Shown: piece by piece, positions 61,084 through 64,000 of the stretch
Numbering within the stretch: position 1 is the first letter of the stretch
How the letters are laid out: each line of letters opens with the position of its first letter
Assembly: GCA_030549775.1 (NCBI GenBank)
Contig: CM060172.1
Coordinates: 3,264,123 to 3,328,122, forward strand
Length of the DNA stretch: 64,000 nucleotides
Source: Tamarix chinensis
Taxonomy: Eukaryota; Streptophyta; Magnoliopsida; Caryophyllales; Tamaricaceae
Direction: 5' to 3'
Program-made: the position numbers and the translations under genes
The notes under the pieces: generated by a model
Told to the model about the DNA's origin: nothing
Database searches by the model: none
The model's input: only the letters and a program-made list of their open reading frames with translations

Positions 61084-61645
61084 CTTCTCGTGAAGTAAAA
61101 AATCAAAACATGGCAGGTGATTAATAATGGTACATGTGATGTCTGCCAACAGGGAGAGGAAGACCTCGATCACCTATTAGTTTAATGCATTGTTGCACAT
61201 CATCTTTGTAGAAGAATGCTTAATTAGATGCTCTTACCACATTTCCTTACTACATGGCAGATTTGTGTTCACTAGATGATAAACTATACAAGGGGAAAAA
61301 TGGAAGGGCTAAAGTATTGAAGATTGTATTCGCTGCCTTGATATATAAGCTTTGGATCAATAGAAATGAAGTTGTGTTCCTGAAGAAGCAATCTACTCTT
61401 GAAGGTATAAGTAAGCAGATTATCCAAGAATTTTTTTATGAGAGGAATCCTTGTAAATAATGGGAAAACACACAATTTCTTGAAGATTATAAACCGTTGG
61501 ATGTAGTTGATAAATGTCCTTGATTCTAGAAGTCATTTTAGCCTGTTCTGAGTTTTCTTTGTATGGATTTTCTTTTTGTGAGACATTTGATGTACATATT
61601 GCTCATTTTGGTAATAAAATTTATTTACTTACTAAAAAAATAACA
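61084..61645 (+). mobile_element. 5'-truncated L1-type LINE tail
   Basis: A zf-RVT-like region (KTWQVINNGTCDVCQQGEEDLDHLLV in overlapping blocks, 61090-61185) is followed by the open piece 61254-61460 (KIVFAALIYKLWINRNEVVFLKKQSTLEGISKQI). A 3' UTR ends in GGTAATAAAATTTATTTACTTACTA plus an A-run near 61635 (shown in parts). The tail resembles the 3' end of the LINE at 40911. It starts exactly where the LTR ends at 61083, so it may be truncated by, or joined to, that LTR. The first Cys pair of the finger (CDVC) is intact, unlike in the other LINE. Confidence 0.78.
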
Positions 61646-62812
61646 CTAAATCAAAATCAAATGCCCAAAAATTGGCACAAAACTCATTCAACATTTTACA
61701 AAAATATGGGGTATTACAAAATTACCCCCTTAAAGAGGCTACATCCTCGAAGCCTATAAACATTCTATTCATAATACTTATCACACAGTAAGACACATAT
61801 CAAATCAACACTTTCAAAAGAAAGGGTTACTACCCCCTTAAATAAAATAATTACACTAAGGTAACATGCTAAGAAAATAACTCTAGGTACTTGGCTCAAA
61901 TTTCCTCCTTGGCCTCCCAAGTGGCCTCCTTTGTACCATGTTGTGACTAATGAATCTTTTTCCAATGGGATGTCTTTTGTAAGCATCTTTCTTATCTTTG
62001 TGTCTAGGATGATCATCGGTCGCTCTTCATAAGTATAATATTCATCAAGCTCTAGCGACTCTAGTCAAATAACGTTATGCACACATGAAAATACCATTTG
62101 TAGAGCTAAGTGATAAGCGACTTCAGCTACATGGTCCAAAATATTGTATGGTCTAATGTACCTCAAACTGAGCTTACCCTTCCTATATAACCACATGACT
62201 TCTTTGGTGGGAGAGACCCTCAAAAGAACTCTATCACTCACCTTGGATCCATCAATTTGTCTTCTCAAATCTATATATCTCTTCTATTAGTCCTAGGCTA
62301 CTCTCATCCAGTCCTAAATCAAACAGAAGTGCCTAGTTGTTTTCTCAATCATCTTAGGTATTAACACAAGTGTCTTGCAAATGTCATTCTAACATGAGGA
62401 ATTATAACATTTTTTCCCTTGTAAGGATTTAAAAGATGATATCTTGATGTTAGTGTGGTAACTGTTGTTATAGGAGAACTCAATTAAGTCTAGATAATCT
62501 TCCCAACTTCCCCTAATGTCTAAAACACATACTTGAAGCATACCTTCTAGAGTCTAAATCATCCTCTCTAACTGACCTGGGTGGAAATCCATACTCATCC
62601 TTTGTTGAGTACCAAATGTGACTTGCAAATTATGCTAAAAATGTGACAAGAACATAGAGTCTTCATCAGACATAATGTCCTGACGAACTCCATGTAGTCT
62701 CACCACATACTTTCTATAGAAGTTAGCTAGCTACTCCATGTTCCATGTCACCTTCATTAGTATAAATACTACTAAATTAGTTAGATGATCCATAATCACC
62801 CATAACTAAGGT
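61646..62812 (-). mobile_element. Ty3 chromovirus fragment: integrase, chromodomain, PPT, LTR start
   Basis: Minus strand from 62812: WVIMDHLTNLVVFI-like start, YVVRLHGVRQDIMSDEDSMFLSHF near 62700-62640 and LDIRGSWEDYLDLIEFSYNNSYH near 62520-62450. Then comes the open piece 62268-62065 (DRVLLRVSPTKEVMWLYRKGKLSLRYIRPYNIL, in blocks, then VHNVI). A chromodomain-like stretch follows at 62040-61880 (YEERPMIILDTKIRKML, then DSLVTTWYK, then a frameshift into EATWE). The polypurine tract CTTTAAGGGGG (61719-61738) and the LTR start TGTAATACCCC at 61718 come last. The LTR is cut at about 61645 by the LINE tail. I assign the Tekay/Del-like group. The element is interrupted and inactive. Confidence 0.82.
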
Positions 62813-63590
62813 AAATTTCTTCCTAAACATGTGCATAGAAATGAAAACACAGAGTTATGCATTAAGGAAATATGGGAAATACTCCCCCTCTAATGATGTG
62901 TATCTACATAAGTAAAGATCATATATCTAATTGCTTAAGAGAAGACATTAATAACAAGAATCAAAGGACCAAAACAAAAATCATACACAATTGGGAGAAA
63001 AAAAAAAACCTCAACATTTCATTTAATAACAAAGTAGTGCATGGGTATAAGAGATAAAATTCATGAACTACATTAAGTAAATAAGAATGCATACAAAAGG
63101 AGATATAAAAATATAATCATAAGAAATGTACTAATATACTAGTCTAAGATAAAAGTTATAGACATGTGGTCCACAAAACAATGTAAATCAAAGGTGTGTA
63201 GGTAAGATATTGAATCTAAGGATGTGACTGAGGGAATAAATGGTATGTCTATGTCCTCGCTCTCTATTTCCTCTCATTCAACAATCAGTAATCACAATAA
63301 TATCTCAAATAATATGAGTACCCTCACAAGTGACATGTTAATGATTAGAGTGAAGGGATGAGGAAAAGCAATACCCTTAGAAAAATTTATAGAGGTTGTT
63401 CCATGTGCCTCATAAAAACCCTAATACTTTGACCTACCTCCATGCCATCCTAATGATACAGTGCAAAAATATGGCTAAAGCTATAAGTAAATAGTACACA
63501 TCTCAGTCTCTAGAGTCCCTAACACCTCTCTATATTGGTCCATATTGGTCAGCACCATGAAAACATAGAGAAGGAGATCATGAACACTGG
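62813..63590. other. AT-rich remnant with copia-like purine tract
   Basis: No gene is supported. Minus strand near 62880-62890 reads TAGAGGGGGAGTATTT, a purine tract of the type found before copia 3' LTRs. The plus ORF 62872-63057 has no recognisable domain. Confidence 0.25.
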
Positions 63591-63596
63591 GTAAGG

Positions 63597-64000
63597 TCAC
63601 ACAACCCTAAGAAAAAATTGGGGAGGATTAGTAAACATGGAAGGTGTAATAGTAGATATAGAGGCTCTTTTAGAAATGAATAGGAGATCAACTAGAGCTA
63701 TAGAATCATTACAAGGTGATGGTAGATAATTTATGTTTTTAGGAGGAGTTTTTGGCCTAGATGATGTAGTTATATGGCCACTATATAAAAGTGAGGCACT
63801 ATCCTTAGTTGTAAACTCAAAGGTATGTCCATCTACACTCATATGATAGCCCATCTACCTAAGTGTGACTGCATTCAAGATGTCAACTCTGAGTGGAGTG
63901 GTAGGGAAGTCTATAAAAGGAAAACCAAAGTCCAAAAGAATCCTCATTATGAAATAACCATAGCCGAGTGGCCACTGACTATATCTTTCCATGTAATACA
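63597..64000 (-). pseudogene. Plant transposon ORF fragment (same domain type as 56173)
   Basis: Minus-strand translation from the window end gives YSQWPLGYGYFIMRILLDFG, then TTPLRVDILNAVTLR, a stop, then MGYHMSVDGHTFEF. The order (Y-G-x-L-I-T-R-I...F-G, then T-L-x-R-M-G-Y...DG) fits the C-terminal half of the plant-only transposon domain seen near 56173. It continues as a Ser/Pro/Thr-rich tail (63854-63597) in one frame. It is cut by the window end, so I cannot tell whether the parent element is intact. Confidence 0.45.

Overview
This window is plant nuclear DNA, AT-rich and built almost entirely of transposable elements inserted into one another. I see no host protein-coding gene, rRNA, tRNA or CRISPR array. 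The plant assignment rests on lineages found only in plants: an Athila-type Ty3 retrotransposon with a tRNA-Asp-like primer site, a Tat/Ogre-type element with an extra RNase H domain, and a Ty3 element primed by initiator tRNA-Met. The species cannot be named from the sequence. The absence of genes and the deep nesting suggest pericentromeric or other repeat-rich heterochromatin, which is an inference.

Layout. 1-735: decayed chromovirus integrase on the minus strand. 1081-11694: two directly repeated copies of one LTR-like repeat. The second copy is split by a 1.7 kb hAT-type element (8-bp target duplication) and by a 4.9 kb solo LTR (5662-10575) full of tandem repeats and TAA microsatellite. 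11695-16747: AT-rich remnants, a (TTA)n array and an inverted third copy of the repeat. 16753-40395: a minus-strand Athila-type element with 1.7 kb LTRs, 5-bp target duplication GAGTA and tRNA-Asp-like PBS. Its 3' LTR holds a complete but mutated 7.0 kb Ty3 element (18162-25158, TSD TGTTA). Its pol is split by a second Ty3 element (30766-36290), whose gag is itself split by a solo LTR (34886-35941, TSD ACTTT).

40401-46500: remnants carrying a nearly full-length but broken L1-type LINE (40911-45823, minus strand). 46540-53770: a badly decayed Tat/Ogre-like polyprotein on the plus strand, itself split near its gag zinc-finger region. 53771-58818: Athila-like 3' region with C-rich, 'cacggccagg'-type repeats and a broken plant transposon ORF. 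58819-61083: a second solo LTR of the same family as 5662-10575 but 2.3 kb long. 61084-61645: a LINE tail. 61646-62812: chromovirus integrase C-terminus, chromodomain, PPT and LTR start. 62813-64000: further remnants.

No gene here is expected to make a full-length functional product. Every long coding region carries stops, frameshifts or deletions. The main value of the window is its insertion history, which can be read from target-site duplications and from paired repeat copies that act as empty-site references. I did not find a convincing new biological system. Boundaries quoted to the base have a target duplication or matched terminal motif behind them; the others are approximate. Family names come from remembered motif patterns, not from a search.
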